From Tamarix chinensis (Eukaryota; Streptophyta; Magnoliopsida; Caryophyllales; Tamaricaceae): a DNA stretch of 64,000 nt. The translations under genes and the position numbers were made by a program. The notes beneath the pieces were generated by a model. It did no database searches. It worked only from the letters and a program-made list of their open reading frames with translations, and was not told the origin of the DNA. The DNA lies in assembly GCA_030549775.1 (NCBI GenBank), contig CM060181.1, positions 38,317,063 to 38,381,062 of the forward strand. The letters run 5' to 3'. This document shows, one piece after another, positions 48,777-59,095 of the stretch. The number at the start of each line of letters is the position of its first letter. The stretch's first letter is position 1.

Positions 48777-48940
48777 CAATAATAGTAATTACGAAATAAT
48801 AGTAATAATAATAATAATGGTAATGGTAAAAATAGAAAATAAAGTAAAGTAGGGTTTCGACCCTACTTTGAAATAATAATAACACTAATAATAATAATAA
48901 TAATAATATACTCAAAATAATGGAAATAAAATAAAATAAA
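48420..48940. repeat. (AAT)n microsatellite tracts
   Basis: Several AAT/AATAAC runs (48600-48665, 48745-48775, 48880-48908) are separated by short AT-rich spacers. The Leu/Tyr-rich minus frame here is a translated repeat. Confidence 0.85.
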
Positions 48941-50362
48941 GCTTGTATAAATAGGGTAAAAGGGTTGAGAGGGTTTAGGATTCCACTTTAGGTTGGTGGT
49001 GATAGGTGGCACCGGCGGTGGTTGGAAAAAGAGAATAAAGGAGAGAAAGTTGAGTGCTGGGAAAAAGAGAGAGATAAAGAGGTTGGAAGTTGGGGTGTTT
49101 AGGGTTGCCTAGGTGGAGAGGAGTAGAATGAAGGTGGCGGCGCACAGCGGCAGCTGTGGTGGCCGAAAGGGGAATAAAGGAAGAAAGGGAGGAAGAGGAA
49201 AAGAAAGGGAGGGGAAGGTAGAGGGTGGTCTGCAAAACAGGTTGGGAGGTGTAGAGGGTGGCGGTTACAACATAAGTGGTGGCTAATGGTGGTGCGAAGG
49301 GCGGTGAAGTGAAAGGGAGAGTTGATCGAATAGGCTACTTTGCACCGTCAGGGTGGCTCATGTAGGGAAAATCGAGGAAGAAGGGTGGCGTAGTTAGTTA
49401 GAGGGTAGTGTAGGGAGTGGTTCTGAGGGTGGTTCGAACATCGGCATTGGACGACGACGGCGACGGAAGAAACGTCTGAAGTGGCGGCGGTGCACGAGAA
49501 GGGAAATTCTAGGTTTCAGAGAAAGGCTCGATTCTAGGCTAGGTAGGGGTGCTTATAGGGCTTAAAGGAGAGGATAAGGTCAGTGGGAAACTAGGGAATA
49601 GGGCAGGTAGGGTTAGGGTTCATTGGCGGCGACGACAGCCGGCACGGATCAATTAGGGCAGGGGTGATTGGCCAGGAAAGAGGGGATCGTGCGTGAGAAG
49701 AGGGGAGGTGTGGTTGGGTCAAATTGGATGGCGAGTCAGCAGGGGAGAGGGAGTAGAGATTGGCCGGATCAACGACGTGGTCGACAAATTGATTCTCGGA
49801 GGCGTTGGGGAGTTGCAGGTTGCAACGGGGAGAAGAAAAAGAAGGAAGAAGAAGATGGCGTGGACCGACGATCCAGAAAGAAAAGAAAGGAAGAACCGAT
49901 CGAGTGACAGTAAAAAGAAGAAGGAAAACACGACATCCTGGGCTGCCGAAGAAGAAAAGAAAAAAAAGGGAAAATAGGCCGCAGACAGGCCTAGTTCGGT
50001 AAGGAAGAAAAAGAAAGGAAGAAGAAGAAAAAAGAAGAAAAAGGAAAAAGGAAAAAGGAAAAAGGGAAAAGGAAAAATAGGTGGGTTAGGATATTTGGAT
50101 TATTTTGGTAATTTGAGATAGTTAAAAATAATAATATTTAATTCCCTTTTTAGGCTAACTTAGGATTTTTGAAAGATTTTTTCCTAAATTCCATTTTAAT
50201 TAGCAAAATACCCAAATTTTTCTAATAAAAATATTATTATTTTCTTCTTGATTTGCCCTAATTAATTTTATTTTATTTTAATAGAAATAATTTATTTAAT
50301 TAATTTTTCTAATAAATCCTTATTTAACTAAAATTCTTAAAATTAGGTTTTGGGACATTTTA

Positions 50363-50852
50363 GTGGACAGGCGCTGAGCCACATAAGGGGAAAGAAAAAA
50401 AAAGTAGGAAGAGTGGGATAGGGGAAAGAAAGGAGAGGAGAGGAGGGGGAGATGGATGTTAGGCCGCATTGGGCGGGGCCTAGTCCACCAAGGGAGGGGA
50501 GAAAAGAAAAAAAGAATAAAAGAACAAAATGAAGAAAAGAAAAAAATAAAAGAAGAAAAGTGAGGTGGTTAGAGTGGTTTGGGATTTTAGGAATAATAAA
50601 ATTAGTAATAATAAATAATTAATTTTTTATTAATTTATAAATTATTATTATAATTTACTTAAAATTTATTTTAGTTTAGTAAATAATTATAGTCTCCACT
50701 AATTTGATCCTTACATTATTTTCCTCCTTTTTAGTCTTAATTATTATTATTATGATATTATTATTTTATTAAAAATGGTATATTTAATCAAACCTTACCT
50801 AATAATTCTTATTTTATTTCTAATTCCTAAAATAGGATTTTGGGATATTACA
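50363..50852 (-). repeat. E3 5' LTR, piece 3 (outer end)
   Basis: Resumes the E3 LTR after the nested copy: GAGCCACATAAGGGG and GGGGAGATGGATGTTAGGCC match 30545-30630. The AT-rich end with TTTAGTAAATAATTATA matches 30850-30890. It ends GGGATATTACA at 50852. With pieces 1 and 2 this gives an LTR of about 3.65 kb. The outer flank (TCTTA) cannot be compared because the other end of E3 is truncated. Confidence 0.8.
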
Positions 50853-51500
50853 TCTTAGTTCCTCTAATTCGTAGAGTATCAATTTCCTTACTTTTACCAA
50901 CTATGGCATGATCTAAGTTTATTACCTTGATATCCCAATAGGACTTGTGTTGAAGCTTAATTAAGAGGTGACAAGATTTTCCATTCACGAGCTTGTAGGG
51001 TGACATTCTTAGGGGTGTTTTATATATTATCCTATATGCCACAAAGAATCATTGAGCATGACAGCTAATATTTCCTTGTAAGGTTCACCACCTTCTCTAG
51101 AATCCTTTTAATCTCTCCATTATATACTTTAACTTGACTTCATGTCTATGGATGATCCTATGGTAGACTATATTTTGTTAATAGTTAGGAAAACAATTTT
51201 GTGTATAAATGGGTTCCACCATTACCAACGATAGCCCTAGGGGTGGCAAATCTTGAGAAGATGTTCTTTTACAAAAATGTGGTCACTATCCTAGCATCTT
51301 TTGTAGGTAGAGTGGCTACCTCAGTCCACTTGGACATATGTTCCACTACTGCTAAAATGTACTCATTCTCAAAACAAGGCGGGAAGGGTCCCATGAAGTC
51401 TATTTCCTAAAAATAAAATTTTTCTAATTCTATAATATCTAATTGAGGTAGTTCATTATGTGGAGACAAGTTCCCCAACCTTTAACATCTATTGCACCTT
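50853..51500 (-). pseudogene. Integrase relic of an Athila/Tat-type Ty3/gypsy element
   Basis: Read on minus from about 51500 down: GNLSPHNELPQL, then IDFMGPFPP, then NEYILAVVEHMSKWTEVATLPT, then FATPRAIVGNGGTH, then IKRILEK, then the open segment at 50848-51042 with YKTPLRMSPYKLVNGKSCHL. These are the conserved blocks of Athila/Tat integrases (GIDFMGPFP..., TPRAIISDGGTHF, YRTAYKTPIGMSPYxLVYGKxCHLPVELEHKAYWA). Catalytic ISDGG is VGNGG. Stops are present. E3 starts just beyond its C-terminal end. Confidence 0.75.
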
Positions 51501-51784
51501 TTTACATATTGCATTACGTCTTTGAAGGGACCAAAATCAAAATAATTAAATCTCTATTTCTAAATTTTTCAAAACTAATAATACCACTATTGAATTCCTT
51601 CCATCTCATTTGGTAGTCAAGGATCTCAAAATAGGGGCACCTCTTCTTCAATATCTGAATAAGGATTGAGTTTATGAGTGGCCAACACATATATAATCTA
51701 CCTCCTCTTAACCATGTGTGTTTGTAGGGACTAAGGCCACTCCTCAAATTTAGCATAAGTCTTAGCCATCCTTCATCTCAAATT
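51501..51784 (-). other. Unassigned sequence between two pol relics
   Basis: Probably the upstream continuation of the Athila/Tat-type integrase (a CNRC-like remnant near 51490), but the rest does not read as a known domain. It ends at an abrupt junction with the copia relic in the opposite orientation. Confidence 0.35.
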
Positions 51785-52959
51785 TTGTATCATTTAATTC
51801 AATCAAGTTATTTACCTTTATCTTCTAGTCGACCATTAGATTTTCATTTTGATTTATACTTCTGTAACAAAGGCCACAAGCTTCCCTTTAGTGAGTCATC
51901 CTTATGTACTTGTGGTCCATTAGATATTGTTTACTCTGAAGTATGGGGTCCTTCAATAGTGTCGTAAAAATATGACTACAAGTATTGTGTTATCTTTGTT
52001 GATCACTTCACTAAATAAACTTAATTATATCCCATTCATCTCAAATCTTATGTCATAAATGTTTTAAATAATTTTAAGACATTACTTAAGCATGATTTCA
52101 ATACTAATCCTACTAATCTATATTCTAATATAGGCGGTGAATATAAAAAACTCAAAGCCTTTTTCTCTTCACATAGTGTCCACCATATAACCATGCCGCC
52201 TCGCACACCTCAATATAATGGATCAGTAGAACATCTACATTGAAATATTGTTAACACATGTTACTTTCATACATCAAGAAGCCTCCGTTCCCCTATCCTA
52301 TTGGCCCTTTACTTTTCAAACTACTTCATATATCATAAATCACATGCCCACTAGCCTTATTCACCTAACATATACATTTGAAAGTTTATTCTATTCTTTC
52401 TCAACAACTCAAAACTAAAAATATTTAGGTGTCTCTACTATTCTTTACTCTGTTCTTACTCTACACACAAGCTTTAATCCCACTCCACTCCTTGTGTTTT
52501 CCTGGGTTGCTCCACTAATCAAAGAGCCTACAAGTGCCTTTATCCTACTACAAATGAAATCTATACTTCTATACATGTTCAGTCTGTAGAGAATATTTTT
52601 CTATTCTCACGTGTTAGCCAATCCACTAAATTTCACAACACTACATGGACCACATGCTAATATTCTCTAGCATCCCTAGGTGCCCCATAGTTTATTATTC
52701 CATCATCCCCCACTTTGTCCCATATTCCTTTTTCATCACTAAGTTTTGGGCATCAATTCGGTCCATCAAACAATTGCTCCTCTTCTACATAGTCTCCTTC
52801 CCTTGACAATAACAACATAATTTTACCTTCTCCACCATCCAGTCCATATCCTTATCATATGCATCCCATGGACACCCATTCTTTTTGTAACAATATATTC
52901 AAACTAAAAAGTATCTTCTTTGCCAACAAACACCCTATACAAAGCCTTCTTGAGCCCAC

Positions 52960-53660
52960 TCATGTATCCATTGCACTTCATAACTCTTATTGGCGTGTCG
53001 ATATGGTTGATGAGATGAATGCTCTCACAAGTAAAGGAACCTGACATTTAGTGCCTCAAAATCCTCATTAAAGTATTATAGGCTACAAATGGGTGTTTTG
53101 CATCAAGTGTAATCCCGATGGCACCATCACTCATTACAAAGACTGGCTTGTAGCTAAAGGTTTTCACCAATGCCTCATTGTTGATTATCGTGACACCTAT
53201 AGTCCCATAATTAAACCAATGGTTATTCATATGGTCCTTTCTATTTCCATAAGTCAAGTTTGGCCTATCAACCAATTAGATCTTAACGACACCTTTCTTC
53301 AAGGCACTTTTCATCAAGAAGTGTATATGATGTAGCCACCAGGCTTCATTGATACAATATTACCAAATCATATGTGTTGCCTTCACGATGCTATTTATGG
53401 CCTTAAAAAGCACCCTACACTAGGTAAAATAAACTCAAGAAATTTTTACTTGCCTTTGAATTCACTAACTCCAAGTTTGATACTTTATTCTTTATCTATT
53501 TTCATCTAGAAGTGATGATATATTTTCTTGTCTATGTTGATGATTTACTTATCACAAGAAAAAATATGGTGGATTTATCTTCCTTTGTTTGAACTTTATA
53601 AAATAAATTCCCCATTAAAGACCTTAGACACCTGAATTATTTTTTGGGATTTGAAGTCAT
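52960..53660 (+). pseudogene. Copia reverse transcriptase relic
   Basis: The VDEMNALTSKGT-type block (53005-53043) corresponds to the copia AMxxEIxALxxNxTW start. Then GYKWVF, KDWLVAKGFHQ, YRDTYSPIIKPMVIHMVLSI (copia FSPVxKxxTIRxVLSxA), QLDLNDTFLQGTFHQEVYM (53270-53330, the QLDVKNAFLHGxLxExVYM block), and AIYGLKK. The YVDD region lies near 53530 as LSMLMIYL and shifted remnants. Stops and frameshifts are scattered. Confidence 0.85.
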
Positions 53661-53959
53661 TCTTGCAATGAGGGGTTTTTTTCTCATCTAACATAAATAC
53701 ATTTAGTACCTTCTTGTTCACGCTAACATGGGCGGAGCTAAAGAAATACTTACTTCTATGTCCACCATTAAAGATTTAGTTCCAAAAGATGGCTTTTCAC
53801 CTACAAATTCTAAGGAATATTGCCATGTGATTGGCTCCTCATAGTACCTATCTCTTACTCATCAAGACATCTCTTTCACTGTTAACAAACTTTCCCAATT
53901 CATGATTTCCCCACTCAAACACATTGAACTACAACATAATGTCTTATTTAGTATCTCAA

Positions 53960-54415
53960 AAACACTATATATTTTGGTCTTCACTTGCTCTGCAATCAAC
54001 CCCTCTCACTTCATGCTATTTCAAATGCCGATTGGGTTGGAAACCTCCATCACTACTTATATTGTCTACTTGGGAGGTAATATCATCTCATGGTCATCCA
54101 AAAAGCAAAAATGTATTGCACGTTCATCAACTAAGGCTGAATATCATGTTGTTGCCCCAACTATAGCTGATCTTACGTGGATGCTTTGTTTGTTGGAGAA
54201 CTTGGCATCAAAACAAACATTCCCATAATTTATTGTGACAATATGGGTGCTACTTATCTTTGTGTCAATTTGGTGTTTCACTCCTATATTAAGCATTTAG
54301 CCATTATTTTCTACTTTGTAGATGACAAGGTTACTACTGGCCAACATCATATCTCTCATATTTCAACCTATGATCAACTTGTTGGTCTTCTCACCAAGCC
54401 ACTATCAAAGTAAAG
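53960..54415 (+). pseudogene. Copia RNase H relic
   Basis: ISWSSKKQKCIARSSTKAEY (54085-54145) is the SWxSKKQxxVxRSSxEAEY block, with Glu replaced by Lys at the catalytic position. It is followed by DLTWM, IIYCDNMGATYL (54228-54260) and HISTYDQLVGLLTKPLS (54355-54408), the standard end of copia polyproteins. Confidence 0.85.
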
Positions 54416-54990
54416 TCATCAATTATTATGTTCCAAGATAGATATTACAAAAAAGATATAATACTTAAACATTTATATAATTGTAAGCAAATGTGTAAGG
54501 AGTAACTTATAAAATGCTATTAGGTTGTACAAAAAATTCAGCATCCAAAAAATTTATCCGGTATTTAGAATATCCAATCATGTTTCAATTAAAAGTATAC
54601 ACGGTATTTAAGATATTCAATCCGAAAAAATATATGATATTTTGTTGATTATTTTAATAATACATCATAATAATATTGTTTTATAGCTTTGAGTTTTTTC
54701 AATTTTTTGTATATTTTAAACTTTTATAATAATAATTTTCTTTTTTAAAAAATTAAATAAGACACTTATATAAATATGAATATGAATATTAACTAATATA
54801 TTATCTTTATTTTTAAATTACTATTATAAAAGTTATTAAAATTGATAAAATAATATTTATATATAAATATTAAATATATTCAGATTCAATCCCTATATAA
54901 TTAATAATTTTATATATTAATATTAAAAGATATAAAATATGAAAAGAAATATCTGATTTTATACACCTAATAAGCTATGTGCGTAGGATA
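54416..54990. other. AT-rich intergenic sequence upstream of FRS3
   Basis: After the copia frame ends, the sequence is AT-rich with no domain, LTR end or repeat I can identify. Part may be the decayed copia 3' region; part probably overlaps the FRS3 promoter. No clear TATA box can be assigned. Confidence 0.4.
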
Positions 54991-55099
54991 TAAATCGTAT
55001 GAGAAAATGGATGTTTTGTTGCAACTTGAACGCCTCAATCCAAACCGAAATTCTGACTTTAACGTTAGACCAAATTCAAGTAAAACCCGCTAATCCGAA

Positions 55100-55612
55100 G
55101 TCCCCACCCCCCCGGGGGCATCGTTTATTTCAATCCCATTTAATTTCGATGGAAAAAATGGGAAAAGCGATTCTTCGAAACATAGAGGTCGCTCTACCTT
55201 CGCGTTAGCCATTTTCTTTAATCCTATTTCCTCTGTTGCTCGTGCGTTCTGCTCGGTGTAATTAAATTTGACGAAATCACCCAAATAGAGAAGTACGACT
55301 GCTTCACTCTCTTGCTATTGATTATCTAACGCGAAAACTGTTGTTATAGCTGGGCGACGCTGGCTGTGGTGGTGGGTTTTGTTTTTGGTGTTTTGGCTGT
55401 CAACGTGCCTACAATCGGCTTCAACTGGTGTATGCACTTCTACCCATCTTATTCTTGTTCAATCAAATTGCAGTACCATTTTTTCCCCCTGTGTTAGTTT
55501 TGCAAACTTAATTTTTTTACTTAATGAAATTGTTGGTGAAGTTTGCTGCCGTTTAAGAGCTCAATAACAGGGGTTGTTTGATGATGTTTAGAGATGTTGC
55601 TGCGATCTCAAG
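55100..55612 (+). other. FRS3: FRS3 5' non-coding exon (approximate)
   Basis: Base composition changes from AT-rich repeat to a more balanced unique sequence around 55000-55100. A consensus splice donor CTCAAG/GTAACT lies at 55612/55613. The transcription start cannot be placed by eye, and more than one leader exon is possible. Apparent small frames here (54999-55208, 55379-55567) show no protein-like features. Confidence 0.45.
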
Positions 55613-56562
55613 GTAACTTTATGTTTCACCGCTGTCTGAATGCACTCTTCCCTCGGTGAAACTATTTATTTGTTTATTTTGTGGTCAGGGGGACTGAGGA
55701 GGGGAGGGGGACTTGTTTTGGTTATGCTGGGCATTTCGCTTCATTCCAAACTAGATTGTGAAATCGTATCCATGCTTTGTTTTTGACAAAAATGTGTTGG
55801 GTTGACTGATTTATATACACATCATATTGTGCTCGAAAGTGGTGGCTGCATTTTGGAACACCTCTGTGACTTCTTCTGATGAATGAGTCCTTTCATTGAT
55901 TGAAGTGATTTGTCAATATCAGTCTCGGGAATGGTTTGGTCTGTGGCGGCTGGTTGGGTGCAGCATGAAAGCCGGAGGTGCCCCTGGGTGCATAGGGTAC
56001 ATATTCTTCCCCTCGTGATTGGATGTATAAGCATTCTGCCTTTGATATTTGTGAGTTAGATAGTACGTAGACTTGATGCATGAGACTATAAACTGGGGCA
56101 TGGAATGATTTTTGGTTTTAGAAATATACAGAAATGGAAAACATTTTTCCAGCTTTGAATTGCTGAACTGCTTGGATAAGTGGAAAAAGTCTTGTGAGAT
56201 TGCTTGTTTGATATCAGTTTTTCAAAGTTGTTTGCTCTTTTGGAATGTCAAGGTTGCCAACTGTGATGCATATTGCATAAAGAGGCACCTGAACCATCAG
56301 TAGGAGGGGCTGCCCTCAGGGTTATTCCTTTCTATGCATTATGGAGACACTAGATGATGTACTGATGATAAAGTTAAGTCAAAACATTGCAAGAAAAAAT
56401 AAATTTAATAATTTTTTGCCAGCCATAGTTAGGGAAAAAATTCTATCACTTCGCTGAATTACTTTTGAAGCTAGCCAAAGATTCTGATTTGTTTTTTTTT
56501 TTAGCTCAACAAAAAAGAAAATATTAACTTAGTTTTTTTTTGTCTGTCCTTTTGTTATACAG
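55613..56562 (+). other. FRS3: FRS3 leader intron
   Basis: Donor GTAACT at 55613. The acceptor is preceded by a long pyrimidine tract (TTTTTTTTTGTCTGTCC...) and TTATACAG ending at 56562. Length 950 bases. The pairing of this donor with this acceptor is inferred, not proven. Confidence 0.55.
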
Positions 56563-56658
56563 ATGATACTCTCAGTGGCTTCCATAAACTGCTGCTCCTT
56601 TTAGGATGGATATGTGAAAGATTCCTATGTAACTGAAGTATTAAGTTGACATACGTGT
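56563..56658 (+). promoter_or_regulatory. FRS3: FRS3 leader segment with three short upstream ORFs
   Basis: If the acceptor at 56562 is used, the leader exon opens with an ATG that encodes a 13-residue peptide (56563-56604). A 3-residue ORF follows (56606-56617), then an ATG followed directly by a stop (near 56629). All end before the main start, so they could lower translation of the main frame. This is a prediction from sequence only. Confidence 0.45.
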
Positions 56659-58908
56659 ATGAAATTGTGGACTAGTATGGACGTTGAAGTTACTAATATA
56701 GAAGAAGGGAGCATGGGACGCCACACCACAGAAAATGATGCTGGTACTGAGCCTAGTGGAAGCGGAGATGTTAATGCAGCTGACAATTCAGCTGCCCAGT
56801 ATGAAGATGGGATCTTTGAGCCACAAGTAGGCATGGCATTTGAATCTGAAGATGCTGCAAAGTGTTGCTTTGAGGAGTATGCGAAGCAAGTGGGCTTCAG
56901 CATAAAGCCTTGCCAGTCCAAGCATGATGGGGCAGTCATTTATCGAGATCTTGTATGTGCCAAAGAGGGCTCCAAAAAGAGGAATGCTGATAATTGTGAG
57001 GCCATGTTGAAAATTGAGTTGAAGGGTAACAGATGGGTTGTTACAAAGTTTGTCAAGGAGCATAACCATCCCATAGCAGGTCTGGGGAAGGTGGGTCACA
57101 TAAGACCACACAGGCATTTTGCAGGTGCTGTGAAAAATGCATCTGGGACTTGCCAAACAGCTGGCATGGTTCCAAGTGGTGTCATGTATGTGTCTTTGGA
57201 TGGTAATCACTTGCCTGGAGAAGCCAATCGTGCAGTTAGGAGTGTATCTCCTGCAGATCCCACTGGCCGAGTTAAAAACACAGCTTCTGCAAATCATGCT
57301 TTTAGACCTGCTGTGCATAAGAGGACATTGGGTAAGGATGCTCAAAATATGCTAGACTATTTCAAAAAAATGCAGGCTGAAAATCCTGGGTTCTTCTATG
57401 CAATTCAACTTGATGAGGACAACCGAATGGCTAATGCTTTCTGGGCTGATGCAAGATCAAGGACAGCTTATACTCATTTTGGTGATGTGGTCACTCTTGA
57501 CACTTCATATATTGTTAAGCAGTATAAGGTTCCTTTTGCTCCATTTAGTGGGGTGAATCATCACGGCCAAACTATATTGTTTGGCTGTGCATTACTTCTA
57601 GATGATTCAGAAGCATCATTCCTTTGGCTGTGCAAAGCATTTCTCACTGCAATGAATGACCGTGCTCCAGCATCAATTATCACTGATCAAGATAGAGCAA
57701 TTCAAACTGCAGTCCATCAGGTGTTTCCAAAAGCCCGACATTGTATCAGCAAGTGGCATGTCCTCAGAGAAGGCCAGGACAGGCTTGCTCATGTTTGTCT
57801 TGCTCATCCTAATTTTCAGATTGAATTGTATAACTGTATTAATCTGACTGAAACGATAGAGGAGTTTGAATCTTGTTGGGCTTCCATCATGGATAAGTAT
57901 GACCTTAGGAGAAATGATTGGCTTCAATCACTATACAAAGGAAGGAGACAATGGGTCCCAGTCTATTTTCGTGATTCATTTTTTGCTGCAATCTCTTTCA
58001 ATCAGGGGGTGGATAGTTCCTTTTTTGATGGTTTTGTCAATCAACAAACCACGCTGCCAATGTTCTTTAGGCTGTATGAAAGGGCTATGGAGTACTGGTT
58101 TGAGAAGGAAGTAGAAGCAGATATCAATACAGTGTGCACAACTCCAGTTCTTAGAACACCATCGCCAATGGAGAAACAGGCAGCAAATCTCTATACAAGG
58201 AAAATATTTGTGAAATTTCAGGAAGAGTTGGTTGAGACATTTGTATATACTGCAAACAGGGTTGACGGTGATGGTTCTACCAGCATGTTCAGGGTTGCCA
58301 AATTTGAGGATGATCACAAGGCTTTTACTGTAAAGCTGAACATATCTGATATGAGAGTGAGCTGTAGCTGCCAGATGTTTGAATATTCAGGCATTCTGTG
58401 CAGGCACATTTTGACTGTTTTTACTGTAACAAATGTGCTTACTTTACCAACACACTATATATTGAAACGTTGGACAAGAAATGCCAAAAGTGGGGTTTCA
58501 TCAGAGGAACTTGGGACAGATCAGGGACAAGATTCAATGGCTTCAAGGTACAACATTCTCTGCCGAGAAGCCATTAAATATGCCGAGGAAGGGGCAATAG
58601 CTCCAGAGACATACAATGCAGCAGTTGCTGCTCTAAGAGAAGGAGGTAAGAAAGTTACAGCTGCGAAGAAAATTTTTGCAAAGGTTTCACCTCCTAATTC
58701 TCAGGCTGCTGTTGGTGGATATGATGACAAGACGATTTCTGCATCATTAGCAGAAATGACCCCATTGTTATGGCCTCAGCAAGATGATGTTGCACGACGT
58801 TTCAATCTCAATGACTCCAGTATTTCTCCTCAAGCCTTGGCTGATCTGAATCTACCACGCATGGCCCCTGTATCTCTTCAACGTGATAATGGCACTTCCG
58901 ACAACATG
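56659..58908 (+). CDS. FRS3: FAR1-related sequence 3-like transcription factor (transposase-derived), main coding exon
   Basis: A member of the FHY3/FAR1 family: nuclear DNA-binding regulators descended from Mutator-like transposases. The founders FHY3 and FAR1 act in phytochrome A signalling; the role of FRS3 is less defined. Domains by residue from Met1: FAR1 zinc finger about 53-140 (C100, C113, H135, H137); MULE transposase core about 270-370 with [11 protein letters not shown] (D276, D281) and ITDQDRA (D343, D345); SWIM finger with C569, C571, C581, H583; then [14 protein letters not shown] and [20 protein letters not shown] segments typical of FRS3. I recall the Arabidopsis FRS3 protein as collinear along this whole length. 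The uninterrupted frame stops at 58914, but the last two codons (GTA TAG) look like an intron start. A second in-frame Met at residue 7 (56677) precedes DVEVTN and may be the true start. Confidence 0.93.
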
Positions 58909-59008
58909 GTATAGGATGCACTCTCTAATTCCTATCCTTTTCTTCCCGCTTTTTGCTCCTGTTTAACTTATAGGTTGCTCTCTATGTTATCTCATTCTTA
59001 CTTCTCAG
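58909..59008 (+). other. FRS3: FRS3 coding intron (100 bases)
   Basis: GT at 58909 follows codon ATG; the acceptor CTTACTTCTCAG ends at 59008. Phase 0. Retaining this intron gives the stop at 58912-58914 and a 751-residue protein; splicing it lets the conserved frame continue. Confidence 0.75.
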
Positions 59009-59095
59009 GCGGTGCTTCCTTGTCTGAAGTCATTGACATGGGTAATGGAGAACAGAAATTCACCAGCAAATAGAGTAGCAGTCATCAACCTTAAG
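59009..59095 (+). CDS. FRS3: FRS3 second coding exon (29 codons)
   Basis: In frame after the intron, 87 bases encode AVLPCLKSLTWVMENRN, then ANRVAVINLK. This matches the FRS3 C-terminal region, which reads ENMVALPCLKSMTW and later VAVINLKLxDY in the Arabidopsis protein as I recall it. It ends at a splice donor CTTAAG/GTATTT (59095/59096). Conservation of frame and sequence outside the long exon is strong evidence that it is coding. The exons that should follow (LxDY, then the two EVKFQLS/EVKFQVS modules) are not seen up to 64000. Confidence 0.85.

Larger units (their letters stand above)
46050..50362 (-). repeat. Nested LTR (family A, about 4.3 kb), one end lost
   Basis: Begins at ACCCCAAAATTCACTATA; the first six bases of the usual TGTAACACCCC are missing. 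It ends GGGACATTTTA. Internal order matches the solo LTR at 24434: hairpin arm GTTACCGCCACACTTAGTAC, 45-bp-type array (46810-47160), CCTAGATTC minisatellite (47820-48005), (AAT)n tracts (48420-48940), GGTGGCGG block and GA block (48970-50080). The surrounding LTR lost about 13 bases at the left junction, judged against 30515-30545, so no target duplication survives. Confidence 0.7.
51785..54415 (+). mobile_element. Ty1/copia pol relic: integrase, RT, RNase H
   Basis: Plus-strand order integrase before RT, as in Ty1/copia. Integrase: LDIVYSEVWGPSIVS (51920-51966), FVDHFTK, and MPPRTPQYNGSVEHLH (52195-52240, the HTPQQNGVVERKN counterpart). RT and RNase H follow as separate features. Many stops. 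Neither LTR is recognisable: the left side is cut at about 51785 and the right side grades into AT-rich sequence after 54415. Confidence 0.85.

Noticed and set aside
55822..56101. Three overlapping small minus-strand frames in the FRS3 leader intron
   Set aside because: No conserved features, and they lie in a region best explained as an intron.
56788..57345. 185-codon open frame on minus within FRS3
   Set aside because: Antisense shadow of the conserved FRS3 coding exon; no recognisable protein.
56659..58914. Active Mutator-like transposon
   Set aside because: The transposase-like protein has the FAR1 and SWIM arrangement and C-terminal segments of the domesticated FRS3 family, has introns, and no terminal inverted repeats or 9-base duplications flank it.
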